Assembly: GCA_045637425.1 (NCBI GenBank)
Contig: JAZTZL010000048.1
Coordinates: forward strand, 1-64,000
DNA length: 64,000 nt
Direction of reading: 5' to 3'
From: CAJGBR01 sp045637425
GTDB taxonomy: Bacteria; Bacteroidota; Bacteroidia; Bacteroidales; Rikenellaceae
The translations under genes and the position numbers were made by a program. This document shows positions 46,116-55,160 of this stretch, piece after piece. The notes under the pieces were generated by a model. The model ran no database searches and was not told the origin of the DNA. It saw nothing but the letters and a program-made list of their open reading frames with translations. Numbering within the stretch: the first letter of the stretch is position 1; the number at the start of each line of letters is the position of its first letter.

Positions 46116-47108
46116 TTATGCTTTACCAGCACTGCCCAACACCTCTTTGCATTTGTGGATATAGAGGTTTTTGAGCCATTCGCGAGCCGGTCCCAAATAT
46201 TTACGCGGGTCGAAATCAGCCGGTTTTTCATCAAAGTGCTGACGAATAGCAGCTGTCATAGCCAAACGACCATCGCTGTCGATGTTCACCTTACATACTG
46301 CAGACTTAGCAGCTTCGCGCAACTGTTCTTCAGGAATACCAACTGCGTCCTTAATCGCGCCACCGTGTTCATTGATAATCTTAACCATATCTTGCGGAAC
46401 AGATGATGAACCGTGAAGTACGATGGGGAATCCCGGAATACGACGTTCGATTTCTTCCAAAATATCGAAACGCAATGGCGGCGGAACCAATACTCCATCA
46501 GCATTGCGAGTACATTGTTCTGGACGGAATTTGTTTGCTCCGTGAGAAGTACCGATTGAGATAGCCAACGAATCGACACCTGTCTTCTTCACGAAATCTT
46601 CAACATCTTCAGGACGAGTATAAGTCGATGCTTCAGCTTGAACATCATCTTCGATACCTGCCAATACGCCCAATTCACCCTCAACTGTAACATCAAATTG
46701 GTGAGCATACTCAACAACTCGTTTAGTCAAAGCAACATTTTCATCGTAAGGCAGTGAACTTCCGTCAATCATAACTGACGAGAATCCCATATCGATACAA
46801 GATTTACACAACTCGAAAGTATCACCGTGGTCGAGGTGCAGAACGATAGGAATATTCTTACCCAACTCCTTAGCATATTCAACGGCTCCTTGTGCCATAT
46901 AGCGCAACAAAGTCTGGTTAGCATATTTGCGAGCTCCGCTTGAAACTTGCAGAATAACCGGAGACGATGCTTCGACACACGCTTGAATAATAGCCTGCAT
47001 TTGTTCCATATTATTGAAGTTGAATGCTGGAATTGCATATCCACCTTCAATTGCCTTTTCAAACATTTCACGACTGTTGACCAGCCCTAATTCTTTGTAC
47101 GATACCAT
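46116..47108 (-). CDS. fba: Fructose-bisphosphate aldolase, class II
   Basis: Zinc-dependent aldolase that cleaves fructose-1,6-bisphosphate. The 330-residue protein has PAFNFNNMEQMQAI near the N-terminus, the zinc-site HLDHGDTFE (about 93-101), the phosphate-binding SIGTSHGANKF and VLHGSSSVP. These match the class II family. It has its own canonical promoter and terminator, so it is a single-gene unit. Confidence 0.95.
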   Translation of the reverse strand: MVSYKELGLVNSREMFEKAIEGGYAIPAFNFNNMEQMQAIIQACVEASSPVILQVSSGARKYANQTLLRYMAQGAVEYAKELGKNIPIVLHLDHGDTFELCKSCIDMGFSSVMIDGSSLPYDENVALTKRVVEYAHQFDVTVEGELGVLAGIEDDVQAEASTYTRPEDVEDFVKKTGVDSLAISIGTSHGANKFRPEQCTRNADGVLVPPPLRFDILEEIERRIPGFPIVLHGSSSVPQDMVKIINEHGGAIKDAVGIPEEQLREAAKSAVCKVNIDSDGRLAMTAAIRQHFDEKPADFDPRKYLGPAREWLKNLYIHKCKEVLGSAGKA

Positions 47109-47148
47109 AACTACATTTTTTATAAACAGACTGATAGTTTATTTGAGT

Positions 47149-47180
47149 CAAAGGTAACCATTTATTCCCGAACCTACAAA
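47149..47180 (-). promoter_or_regulatory. Bacteroidota-type promoter of fba
   Basis: Minus strand: -33 TTTG at 47180-47177, 20 bases, -7 TACCTTTG at 47156-47149; the start codon is 41 bases downstream. Confidence 0.82.
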
Positions 47181-47301
47181 TTTTATTACCATTGTTTTTA
47201 CCTCAAGTCAAAAAAGAATTATTTTTATATTTTTTTACTACAAATTAGAAAAAGAATTATTACCTTTGTGAGTTAATCAAACCGAATAAGAATTATGGAC
47301 G

Positions 47302-48072
47302 ATGGCCCCTCTGAGAATTACTGTGGTTTCATACCTGAATTCCGTGCCGTTTGTGTATGGTATACGCAGAGTGGGAAATACCCTACCCTGTGAGTTGACA
47401 TTGGCTCCACCGAGTCAGTGCGCTCGCGCTATGGATTGCGGTCAAACCGACATCGCCCTGGTTACCGTAGCTGAAATTCCGAAACTCAGAGTTCCCGTCA
47501 AGGTCATTTGTGATTACTGTTTGGGCACAAACGATGGCGCCAGAACCGTAACCCTGCTCAGCAATTCGGAACTGAACAAAATCGAAACAATCTATCTCGA
47601 TCCGGAATCGTGTACATCTAATACACTCACCGAAATACTTTGCCGAGAGTATTGGGGAATCAATCCTAAATTCGAGATGCGAGAGGAACACTCATCAATA
47701 GATAGCAATTCTGAAAAGGTCGGATTTGTCCTTATCGGCGACCGCGTCTTTGACGTTGCATCACAATTCAAACACTGCTGGGACCTCTCTGTTGAGTGGA
47801 AAAAGATGACAGGGCTGCCATTCGTATTCGCAGCGTGGGTCGCAAAAACTGATGTTGACGAACAAACAATCGAGGCACTCAACTCAGCACTGGCTCTCGG
47901 AGTCGAAAACATCAAACAGGCCGTTGCCCAATCGGACTACCACGATAAAAATCAGGCACTGAAATATCTGACTAAAAATATAGATTTCATCTTTAATAGA
48001 GACAAACACACTGCTCTGGCACTATTCTGGGAGAAGGGAGTAAAGTGCTCCGAGCGTGTGAACCCAGGCTGA
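47302..48072 (+). CDS. mqnA: Chorismate dehydratase of the futalosine menaquinone pathway
   Basis: Converts chorismate to 3-enolpyruvylbenzoate, the first step of the futalosine route to menaquinone. The 256-residue protein has the family start ITVVSYLNSVPF and a periplasmic-binding-protein-like two-lobe fold. MqnD is the closest alternative in the same superfamily, but SYLNSVPF is characteristic of MqnA. The remaining mqn genes are not in this window. A -7 TACCTTTG lies at 47261-47268, and the gene ends in TGA. Confidence 0.9.
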   Translation: MAPLRITVVSYLNSVPFVYGIRRVGNTLPCELTLAPPSQCARAMDCGQTDIALVTVAEIPKLRVPVKVICDYCLGTNDGARTVTLLSNSELNKIETIYLDPESCTSNTLTEILCREYWGINPKFEMREEHSSIDSNSEKVGFVLIGDRVFDVASQFKHCWDLSVEWKKMTGLPFVFAAWVAKTDVDEQTIEALNSALALGVENIKQAVAQSDYHDKNQALKYLTKNIDFIFNRDKHTALALFWEKGVKCSERVNPG

Positions 48073-48160
48073 CTGACCGAATGTGGACAGCTATAATGAA
48101 ATAAAATAGGCTGTCACAATGTTGGTGAACCCGAATTAATGAACCTAATTCAGCCTAAAT

Positions 48161-49111
48161 ATGATTACGATATATCTGAAATCTTATAATAAAATTGTTC
48201 GAAACGCAGACGTCAAACTTTTTGATGATTTGGGTTATGACGATATTCTGTGGATTGACCTACTGGCACCAACCGTCAAAGAACAAAAGGCCGTAGAAAA
48301 TTTTATGGAGATCAATCTTCAAACCTCCCAACAAATTGAAGAGATTGAATCAACATCAAAATACAGCGAAAGTGAAACTTCGATTGTTTGTAATGCAAAC
48401 TTTCTGATTCCGTTTGAGGGCAACTTCTCAACCGAACCCGTATCATTCATCGTGTCGGAAGGTGTGCTGGTATCGAAACACAATATCGAATTCAGGTCAT
48501 TTAACGAAGTTGAAAAGCGTCTGCAGATGAACTACCGTGCCTACTCAACGGGGTATCACTTGTTGATTTCGCTGCTTGAAGTGAGAATCGACCTGGACGC
48601 CGACCTCGTGGAGGCACTCTCAAAGCAGGTCGCACAATTGAGCAAACACATCACTATCACGGGCAAAGTCAATCAGGAATTGTTGCGCCATATCAACCAC
48701 CTGCAAGAAAATACGATGATGTTGCGAGAAAATATCTTCGACCGTCAGCGTGTTCTTTCAGGCATTTTGCGTAGCGAACGATTCCCGAACGACATCTACC
48801 CGAAACTCGGACTGATGATTAAAGACGTCAATTCGCTGATTAACCACACAGACTTCAGCTATCAACGTCTTGACTATCTGCAGGATACTACACTCGGTCT
48901 TATCAACATCGAGCAAAATAATATCACAAAAATCTTTACCGTAGCATCGGTATTCTTCCTGCCGCCAACGCTGATTGCGAGCATCTATGGTATGAACTTC
49001 CGCAATATGCCCGAACTGCAATGGCAAGGCGGGTACTACATCGCACTGGGACTTATGATTGGAACAATGGCTCTGACATACGTTCTATTCAAATGGAAAA
49101 AGTGGTTATAA
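48161..49111 (+). CDS. corA: CorA-family magnesium/cobalt transporter
   Basis: A 316-residue transporter for divalent cations. The cytoplasmic N-terminal domain is followed by two C-terminal membrane helices, with the selectivity motif YGMNF between them and the basic ending FKWKKWL. This layout is diagnostic of CorA. Magnesium is the usual substrate. It is followed by a strong hairpin. Confidence 0.94.
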   Translation: MITIYLKSYNKIVRNADVKLFDDLGYDDILWIDLLAPTVKEQKAVENFMEINLQTSQQIEEIESTSKYSESETSIVCNANFLIPFEGNFSTEPVSFIVSEGVLVSKHNIEFRSFNEVEKRLQMNYRAYSTGYHLLISLLEVRIDLDADLVEALSKQVAQLSKHITITGKVNQELLRHINHLQENTMMLRENIFDRQRVLSGILRSERFPNDIYPKLGLMIKDVNSLINHTDFSYQRLDYLQDTTLGLINIEQNNITKIFTVASVFFLPPTLIASIYGMNFRNMPELQWQGGYYIALGLMIGTMALTYVLFKWKKWL

Positions 49112-49122
49112 TATAAGTTCAC

Positions 49123-49149
49123 AACGAGCCGCCCGAGGGGCGGCTCGTT
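49123..49149. terminator. Hairpin terminator between corA and the SusD remnant
   Basis: Perfect 12-bp GC-rich inverted repeat aacgagccgccc (49123-49134) and gggcggctcgtt (49138-49149) with a 3-base loop, between convergent genes. Confidence 0.8.
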
Positions 49150-49155
49150 TATTAC

Positions 49156-50705
49156 TTACAACCATCGATCAAAAGGCAAAACCCAACCATTCTTATTCTC
49201 ACCATAATCGTAACGTTCTTTACTCTCACCTTGATAAACTGCTTTATTCAAACGCTTGTAGAAAAAAAATCTTTGTCCTTCTGATTGGAATTCTCGAGCC
49301 CATTCAAGTTCTAATTCTTTCAAAAGTTCCTCTTTTGTATTTAATTTAAGAATTCTTTTTGCATTTCGTTTAGAACGAAATTGATTTAGAATTTCAACTG
49401 CCTTAAAAAGATCTGTATCTGCATAAGCTTCAACCAACATAAGATATACCTCACTTAACTTAATGATAGGAGCCAATGACATTTCTTCTTTTTGTGTAAT
49501 AGTTGCACTTGCAGGCCACATCCAACGTAATGAACGGTAGTCGTTAGTTACAGAGTTCATCAACTTGCCACGATAGTCATCTTTGTCTGCAGCAAACAAT
49601 TCATCATAGAACTTGTTGTCATATTGAAAGTATTTGGCTGTACTTGTTCCACAAACTTTGTCGTAGATTGTTTCCAAATCTGTGTTGTAAACAGCCATCA
49701 AGAAATCATAATACAATTTATTACCAGATGTAGACCAACTATTAGAAGTGTTTAATGCAAACCAATCTTTAAATATAATTGATTTTGAAGTTTCTACTAC
49801 CTTTGCTTTATCTCCTTTCCACATATAAAGACGCATCAACAATGCCTTAGCTGCATAAAAATTCATACGAACACCACGTCGAGCAAACCATAGTCCTTTA
49901 TTCACTGAAGACACCCAACTTGATTGGAAGCGAGCTGGACCGGAGAAAATACGTAAGGACCGACGTTTTGATCCGTTTCTGTCGAAGAAGTATCAATATC
50001 AATCAACAAATCGCAAGCAGCGATAAGGTCTGCTTCGATCTTATCCATTGTTTCGTTAACAGTCAACTTTTTAGGTTGGTATTCAGGATACTTTTCAACA
50101 TTCGGAATGTATGCTTTACCATCATCGTTGATCGGAGCCGGTGCGAACAGACGCAACATATCGAAGTGCAACAATGCGCGCAGACCGTGCAATTCTGCGA
50201 TGAACATATTGCGTTCCAATTTACCCCATTCAAAGAATGATTCGTCTGTTTTTTCAACAGCTTGCAACAGGTTGTTCACGTTAGCCAATACATTGTAAGC
50301 CTTCTTCCAGATAGGATCGATAACGCCACGTGAGTAGGTTTCATACCATTCACCTTCGTCAATCAGGTAACGATATTTATATGGAAGTTTGGTAATATCA
50401 TAGTCACGACCTAAAACAGATACCAGACCGTAAGTCAACTCACCACAGTAGAGTTGGCCTGAACTGAGAAGAAGGTAAATACCGCCCAATGCGATACGCA
50501 TACCATCTCCGTTATCGACTATTATTGTATCTGTATCAATACTAGTATCTGGCGTAACTATGATTGTATCACGACCGTCTTCTTCCTCCTTAAGTGTTGT
50601 ATCTCTAATACTTTGCTCTTCCTTTGAACTATCAATATTTACCACAACATCTGTACAACAGCAAAAACTAAAAACAAACGCAATACACCAATTTGTAATT
50701 TTCAT
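49156..50705 (-). pseudogene. SusD/RagB-like nutrient-binding lipoprotein, frameshifted
   Basis: Two reading frames on the minus strand together make one SusD-like protein. The first (50705-49902, 267 residues) has a signal with a Cys cluster (SFCCCTD), an acidic Thr-rich linker and the SusD N-terminal block MRIALGGIYLLLSSGQLYCGELTYG. The second frame carries MNFYAAKALLMRLYMWKGDK, LSEVYLMLVEAYAD and ELEWAREFQSEGQRFF, the usual C-terminal half. One base added near the T4 run (minus strand, 49949-49946) would rejoin them. SusD proteins bind glycans beside a SusC channel, but there is no SusC here. It is more AT-rich than most neighbours. It is either inactive or a sequencing error. Confidence 0.82.
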
Positions 50706-50854
50706 TATTATTAATTTTTAAAATTTTCAGACACTTTATCAAAAAAAGTATTAATCACACGAAATTGTGTCATAAACACGCACAAAATTAGATATTTTAT
50801 TTTATATTTATACTATTTTCATCGAATTAAATAATAAAAATCATCTTCATACAC

Positions 50855-50890
50855 ATAAAAAAGGCGCCGTTCTCGGAGGAACAGCGCCTT
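50855..50890 (-). terminator. Intrinsic terminator of the methylmalonyl-CoA decarboxylase operon
   Basis: Inverted repeat aaggcgc...gttc (50861-50872) and gaac...gcgcctt (50879-50890). On the minus strand it is followed by a T-run, 20 bases after the mmdB stop codon. Confidence 0.82.
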
Positions 50891-50910
50891 ATATATTAAG
50901 GTATTATGTA

Positions 50911-52122
50911 TTAGCCCAAGAAGCTCAACAAGATACCAGCAGCAACAGCACTACCGATAACGCCGGCCACGTTCGGACCCATAGCGTGCATCAGCAGGTA
51001 GTTGCGAGGATTAGCCTTCAAGCCTTCGCTCTGAGAAACACGAGCAGCCATCGGAACTGCAGATACACCTGCAGAACCAATCAACGGGTTAATCTTCTTA
51101 CCTTCCGGCAGGAATACGTTCATCAACTTAGCCAACAACAGACCACCTGATGTACCCATTGAGAATGCTACGATACCCAACACGAGGATACCCAAAGTCT
51201 TGATATTCAAGAATGACTCTGCAGTAGCAGTAGCACCAACTGTGATACCCAAGAAGATAACCACGATGTTCATCAACTCGTTTTGAACTGTTTTGCTCAG
51301 ACGGTCAACAACACCACATTCCTTCATCAAGTTACCCAACATCAAGCAGCCAACCAGCGGAGCAGCGCTCGGCAAGAACAGTGCGATGATGATTGTAATA
51401 ACCATCGGGAAGATGATTTTTTCAGTCTTAGAAACAGAACGAAGTTGAGTCATTTTGATTTCGCGTTCTTTCTGAGTAGTCAGCGCGCGCATAATCGGAG
51501 GTTGAATAACCGGAACCAACGCCATATAAGAGTATGCAGCGATAGCGATCGGACCCAACAAGTGCGGAGCCAACTTAGCAGTCAAATAGATAGAAGTAGG
51601 ACCGTCAGCACCACCGATGATACCGATAGAACCTGCTTCGTCTGGAGAGAAGCCCATAGCGTAAGCGCCGATGAATGTAGCAAAGATACCCAACTGCGCA
51701 GCAGCACCCAACAAGAAGCTCTTCGGGTTAGCAATCAGCGGACCGAAGTCTGTCATAGCACCAACACCGATGAAGATCAAACAGGGGTAGATACCCAACT
51801 TAACGCCAAGATAGAGGTAGTCGAGCAGACCTGCTGTATTCACAAAGTTATCCCAGTGAACGTGTCCACCCTCGAAGAGTGACGAGTGAAACATTTCAGC
51901 ACCCGGCAGGTTGGTAAGCAACATACCAAATGCGATTGGCAACAACAACAGCGGCTCATAATTCTTGTGAATTGCAAGGTAAAGCAAGAACAGCGAGAGT
52001 CCGAGCATTATCAAAGTCTGCCAATTGCCGCCATTGATAATCATAGCAATACCCGTAGAGCTCATAAAGTCTGCAAGACTTTGACCCACGAAATTGCCAC
52101 CTGAACTTAAAATAGTCATCAT
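50911..52122 (-). CDS. mmdB: Sodium-translocating decarboxylase, beta subunit (membrane pump)
   Basis: The membrane subunit that decarboxylates carboxybiotin and pumps sodium outward. The 403-residue protein has about ten or eleven membrane segments and the conserved blocks MTDFGPLIANPKSFLLGAAAQLGIF and GIIGGADGPTSIY, with Asp residues typical of OadB/MmdB/GcdB. With the adjacent epimerase the substrate is most likely methylmalonyl-CoA; an oxaloacetate pump is the alternative. It is the last gene of the five-gene operon, 2 bases after the biotin carrier gene. Confidence 0.93.
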   Translation of the reverse strand: MMTILSSGGNFVGQSLADFMSSTGIAMIINGGNWQTLIMLGLSLFLLYLAIHKNYEPLLLLPIAFGMLLTNLPGAEMFHSSLFEGGHVHWDNFVNTAGLLDYLYLGVKLGIYPCLIFIGVGAMTDFGPLIANPKSFLLGAAAQLGIFATFIGAYAMGFSPDEAGSIGIIGGADGPTSIYLTAKLAPHLLGPIAIAAYSYMALVPVIQPPIMRALTTQKEREIKMTQLRSVSKTEKIIFPMVITIIIALFLPSAAPLVGCLMLGNLMKECGVVDRLSKTVQNELMNIVVIFLGITVGATATAESFLNIKTLGILVLGIVAFSMGTSGGLLLAKLMNVFLPEGKKINPLIGSAGVSAVPMAARVSQSEGLKANPRNYLLMHAMGPNVAGVIGSAVAAGILLSFLG

Positions 52123-52124
52123 AA

Positions 52125-52568
52125 TTAGCCAAGTACGATTAATGTATCACCTTCCATTACGGCAGCACCTTTCTGAGCAGGAATTTCCTTAACAACACCT
52201 TCGCGGTCAGCTGTGATGTTGTTTTCCATCTTCATTGCTTCGAGCACCATAATTACTTGTCCCATCGAAACCTTATCGCCTACTGCAACGTTGACTGAAA
52301 GAACAGTACCTGGCAGCGGACTTGTGATTGCACCACCACCTACTGCTGGACGTGGTTTGTTCACGATAGGAGCAGCCTCAGCTACCGGAGCCGGTTTTAC
52401 TGCAGCCAATTGTGGTTTTGCAACAGGTTTTGCAGTACGATTTCCTGCAACTTCGACGTCATACTCAACGCCGTTAACGATTACTCGTGCGTGATTAGAT
52501 TCTTTATCCAATTTTTCGATTTGCACGTTATATTCGTTTTCGTTTATTTTGAATGTGTAATTTTTCAT
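52125..52568 (-). CDS. mmdC: Biotin carboxyl-carrier subunit of the decarboxylase
   Basis: A 147-residue carrier that moves the carboxyl group from the transferase to the membrane pump. The N-terminal 45 residues form a small domain, then comes an Ala/Pro-rich hinge (about 46-80), and a biotinyl domain with EAMKMENN and the biotin-accepting Lys113. The lengthened hinge is typical of such carriers. It is 5 bases after mmdD. Confidence 0.94.
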   Translation of the reverse strand: MKNYTFKINENEYNVQIEKLDKESNHARVIVNGVEYDVEVAGNRTAKPVAKPQLAAVKPAPVAEAAPIVNKPRPAVGGGAITSPLPGTVLSVNVAVGDKVSMGQVIMVLEAMKMENNITADREGVVKEIPAQKGAAVMEGDTLIVLG

Positions 52569-52573
52569 TGCCT

Positions 52574-52936
52574 TTATTTTCTGTTACGTTCAGGTATTTG
52601 GGTAAAACCGTAAATCTTTGAGTTCCACGGTGAATATACTCGTTTTACTTTTTGGATAGTCAGAATTTCTGATTCCTGGTCGTGCATTACTTCGCTGTAG
52701 AGGTGGATTGCCATTGCGATAGCAGCTGCCTCGTCAGAGCCAACCATATGCGGCAACTTAACCTCTTCTACCGGAGTATTTTGTGTTGTAGCAACCTGTT
52801 TCTTTTGGCTGCTTGTAAATACCACTCCGAAAAGTTTGATGATGAAGATCAAAATGACCAACACCAAAAACACCAACGAGAATCCGATCAGTGTCACAGC
52901 AAGAATCTCTGACCAACCTAATGTCATTGCATTCAT
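52574..52936 (-). CDS. mmdD: Decarboxylase gamma/delta small membrane subunit (OadG-like)
   Basis: A 120-residue protein with one N-terminal membrane helix (about 12-35, ILAVTLIGFSLVFLVLVILIF) and a soluble C-terminus, typical of OadG/MmdD, which holds the complex together. The C-terminal part (EAAAIAMAIHLYSEVMHDQES) resembles family members in Bacteroidetes. It lies between mmdA (12 bases) and mmdC (5 bases). Confidence 0.85.
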   Translation of the reverse strand: MNAMTLGWSEILAVTLIGFSLVFLVLVILIFIIKLFGVVFTSSQKKQVATTQNTPVEEVKLPHMVGSDEAAAIAMAIHLYSEVMHDQESEILTIQKVKRVYSPWNSKIYGFTQIPERNRK

Positions 52937-52948
52937 ATCCTACAACTA

Positions 52949-54511
52949 TTACAATGGAATGTTCGAGTGTTTCTTAGCCGGATTAACGAGCTTCTTAGTA
53001 GCCAAAGACTGAAGAGCGCGAATGATACGGAAACGTGTATTTCTCGGTTCGATTACGTCGTCGATATAGCCATATCTTGCTGCAACGTAAGGGTTAGAGA
53101 ATTTATCACGATATTCTGCTTCTTTTTCTGCGATGAGTTTTTGTTTTGCTTCAGGATCTTCAACTGCAGAGATTTCCTTAGCTTGCAAAACTTCAACTGC
53201 ACCACTTGCACCCATAACTGCGATTTCTGCAGGAGGCCAAGCATAGTTGATGTCACCACGGATATGCTTAGAGCTCATCACGATGTATGCACCACCGTAA
53301 GCCTTACGCAATGTAACTGTAACTTTCGGAACAGTAGCTTCGCAGTATGCGAACAACAACTTAGCACCGTGAACGATTACGCCACCGTACTCTTGACCTG
53401 TACCCGGCAAGAAGCCCGGAACGTCAACCAATGTTACGAGAGGAATATTGAACGCGTCGCAGAAACGTACGAAACGTGCAGCCTTGCGAGATGCGTTGAT
53501 ATCCAATACACCAGCCATAGCCTTAGGTTGGTTAGCGATGATACCCACGCTCTGACCGTTGAAACGTGCAAAGCAAGTGATGATATTCTTAGCGTAGTTT
53601 TCGTGTGATTCGAGGAATTCGCCATTGTCAACGATAGCGCGAATAACTTCGTACATATCGTAAGGTTTGTTTGGATTATCCGGAATGATTTCGTTCAGTG
53701 AATCTTCCAAACGATCGATCGGGTCCATACAAGTAACCATCGGAGCATCTTCGCAGTTATTTTGCGGCATATAGCTCAACAAGTTACGGATCAATGACAT
53801 ACATTCTTCTTCAGAATCAACTGCAAAGTGTGCAACACCACTCTTTGTCGAGTGAACTGATGCACCACCCAATTGTTCTTGAGTTACGACTTCACCTGTA
53901 ACGGTTTTAACAACCTTCGGACCTGTCAAGAACATATAACTTGTGTTCTTTCTCATAATAGTGAAGTCAGTCAGAGCCGGAGAGTAAACTGCACCACCTG
54001 CGCAAGGACCCAAGATTGCAGAAATCTGAGGAATAACACCAGAAGACATTACGTTACGTTGGAAGATTTCAGCATAACCAGCCAATGCGTTAACACCTTC
54101 TTGGATACCAGCACCAACCGAGTCGTTCAGACCGATACACGGAGCGCCATTTGTCATAGCCATATCCATAATTTTGCAGATCTTTTCTGACATAGTTTTT
54201 GACAGAGAACCTGCAGTCACGGTAAAGTCTTGAGCAAAAATATACACCAGACGACCGTCGATTGTACCATAACCTGTTACAACACCGTCACCATAGTAGT
54301 GGCTCTTTTCCATACCGAAGTCTGTACAACGGTGTGTTACGAACATATCGAATTCTTCGAATGAACCTTCATCGAGCAACATTTCGATACGTTCACGAGC
54401 AGTATATTTACCTTTTTCGTGTTGAGCATCGATACGTTTTTGACCACCACCGATTTTAGCTTCTGCTCTTAAATCGATAAGTTGTTTTATCTTTTCGCTA
54501 TTTGTACTCAT
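52949..54511 (-). CDS. mmdA: Methylmalonyl-CoA decarboxylase alpha subunit (carboxyltransferase)
   Basis: Transfers the carboxyl group of (S)-methylmalonyl-CoA to biotin, giving propionyl-CoA. The 520-residue protein has the two crotonase-like halves of acyl-CoA carboxyltransferases, with GPCAGGAVYSPALTDF, DVPGFLPGTGQEYGG and KAYGGAYIVMSSKHI. Propionyl-CoA carboxylase beta is nearly identical in sequence; the pump subunits downstream decide for the decarboxylase. It lies 15 bases after the epimerase gene. Confidence 0.95.
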   Translation of the reverse strand: MSTNSEKIKQLIDLRAEAKIGGGQKRIDAQHEKGKYTARERIEMLLDEGSFEEFDMFVTHRCTDFGMEKSHYYGDGVVTGYGTIDGRLVYIFAQDFTVTAGSLSKTMSEKICKIMDMAMTNGAPCIGLNDSVGAGIQEGVNALAGYAEIFQRNVMSSGVIPQISAILGPCAGGAVYSPALTDFTIMRKNTSYMFLTGPKVVKTVTGEVVTQEQLGGASVHSTKSGVAHFAVDSEEECMSLIRNLLSYMPQNNCEDAPMVTCMDPIDRLEDSLNEIIPDNPNKPYDMYEVIRAIVDNGEFLESHENYAKNIITCFARFNGQSVGIIANQPKAMAGVLDINASRKAARFVRFCDAFNIPLVTLVDVPGFLPGTGQEYGGVIVHGAKLLFAYCEATVPKVTVTLRKAYGGAYIVMSSKHIRGDINYAWPPAEIAVMGASGAVEVLQAKEISAVEDPEAKQKLIAEKEAEYRDKFSNPYVAARYGYIDDVIEPRNTRFRIIRALQSLATKKLVNPAKKHSNIPL

Positions 54512-54526
54512 AATGATGTTTTAAGA

Positions 54527-54937
54527 TTATTTGTTTTTATCTTCACAAAGTTCTGTCAACACGCTACCTGTTGATTTCGGGTGCAAGAAACCGATTGAAA
54601 GACCATCTGCGCCCGGGCGTGAAGTTTTGTCAATCAGACGCATACCTTTTTCTTCGCATTCAGCCAATGAGCCGTCGATATCTTCTACGGCATAAGCCAA
54701 GTGGTGTACTCCTTCGCCTTTTGTTTCGAGGAATTTTGCAATTGTACTTTCAGGTGAAGTCGGTTCCAACAATTCGATTTTAGTTTGTCCGACCTTGAAG
54801 AATGCAGTACGAACCTTTTGTGATTCAACTTCTTCGATACGGTAGCACTTGCTACCCAGCAACAGTTCCCATTGTGGGATTGACACTTCGAGGCTCTTTA
54901 CAGCAACACCGATGTGTTCAATGTGTGAAATATTCAT
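54527..54937 (-). CDS. mce: Methylmalonyl-CoA epimerase
   Basis: Interconverts the (R) and (S) forms of methylmalonyl-CoA, joining the mutase to the decarboxylase. The 136-residue vicinal-oxygen-chelate protein starts ISHIEHIGVAVKSLE, with metal ligands His in EHIGVAV and HHLAYAVEDID, and ends with the LTELCEDK block. It is first in the operon and has a -7-like TAAATTTG at 55012-55005. Confidence 0.95.
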   Translation of the reverse strand: MNISHIEHIGVAVKSLEVSIPQWELLLGSKCYRIEEVESQKVRTAFFKVGQTKIELLEPTSPESTIAKFLETKGEGVHHLAYAVEDIDGSLAECEEKGMRLIDKTSRPGADGLSIGFLHPKSTGSVLTELCEDKNK

Positions 54938-55102
54938 AATCTTGTTATTTTGAGTTAATATTTATTGTCTGTTTCAATCCTATTGATGCATACATTTTGC
55001 CGTGCAAATTTACTCTTAACTTTCCGATTTATAAAATTTTTTCACTCTTTTTTATCACACAATTCTCAACTTATCACTTTACGGCACTTTCTGCACAAAA
55101 AA

Positions 55103-55132
55103 AAGGCCGTCTACCGTCGGTAGAACAGCCTT
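55103..55132. terminator. Terminator hairpin between the epimerase operon and the S46 peptidase gene
   Basis: Inverted repeat with aaggc/gcctt (55103-55107, 55128-55132) and tctacc/ggtaga (55110-55115, 55119-55124), flanked by an A-run and a T-run. It ends transcription of the S46 peptidase gene on the minus strand. Confidence 0.8.
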
Positions 55133-55160
55133 TTTTCTTATCTAACCTATATCGTACAGG

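Noticed and set aside
49902..49960. Programmed -1 ribosomal frameshift in the SusD-like gene
   Set aside because: The T4 run is not a proper slippery heptamer, no stimulatory hairpin is evident, and SusD proteins are not known to use frameshifting.
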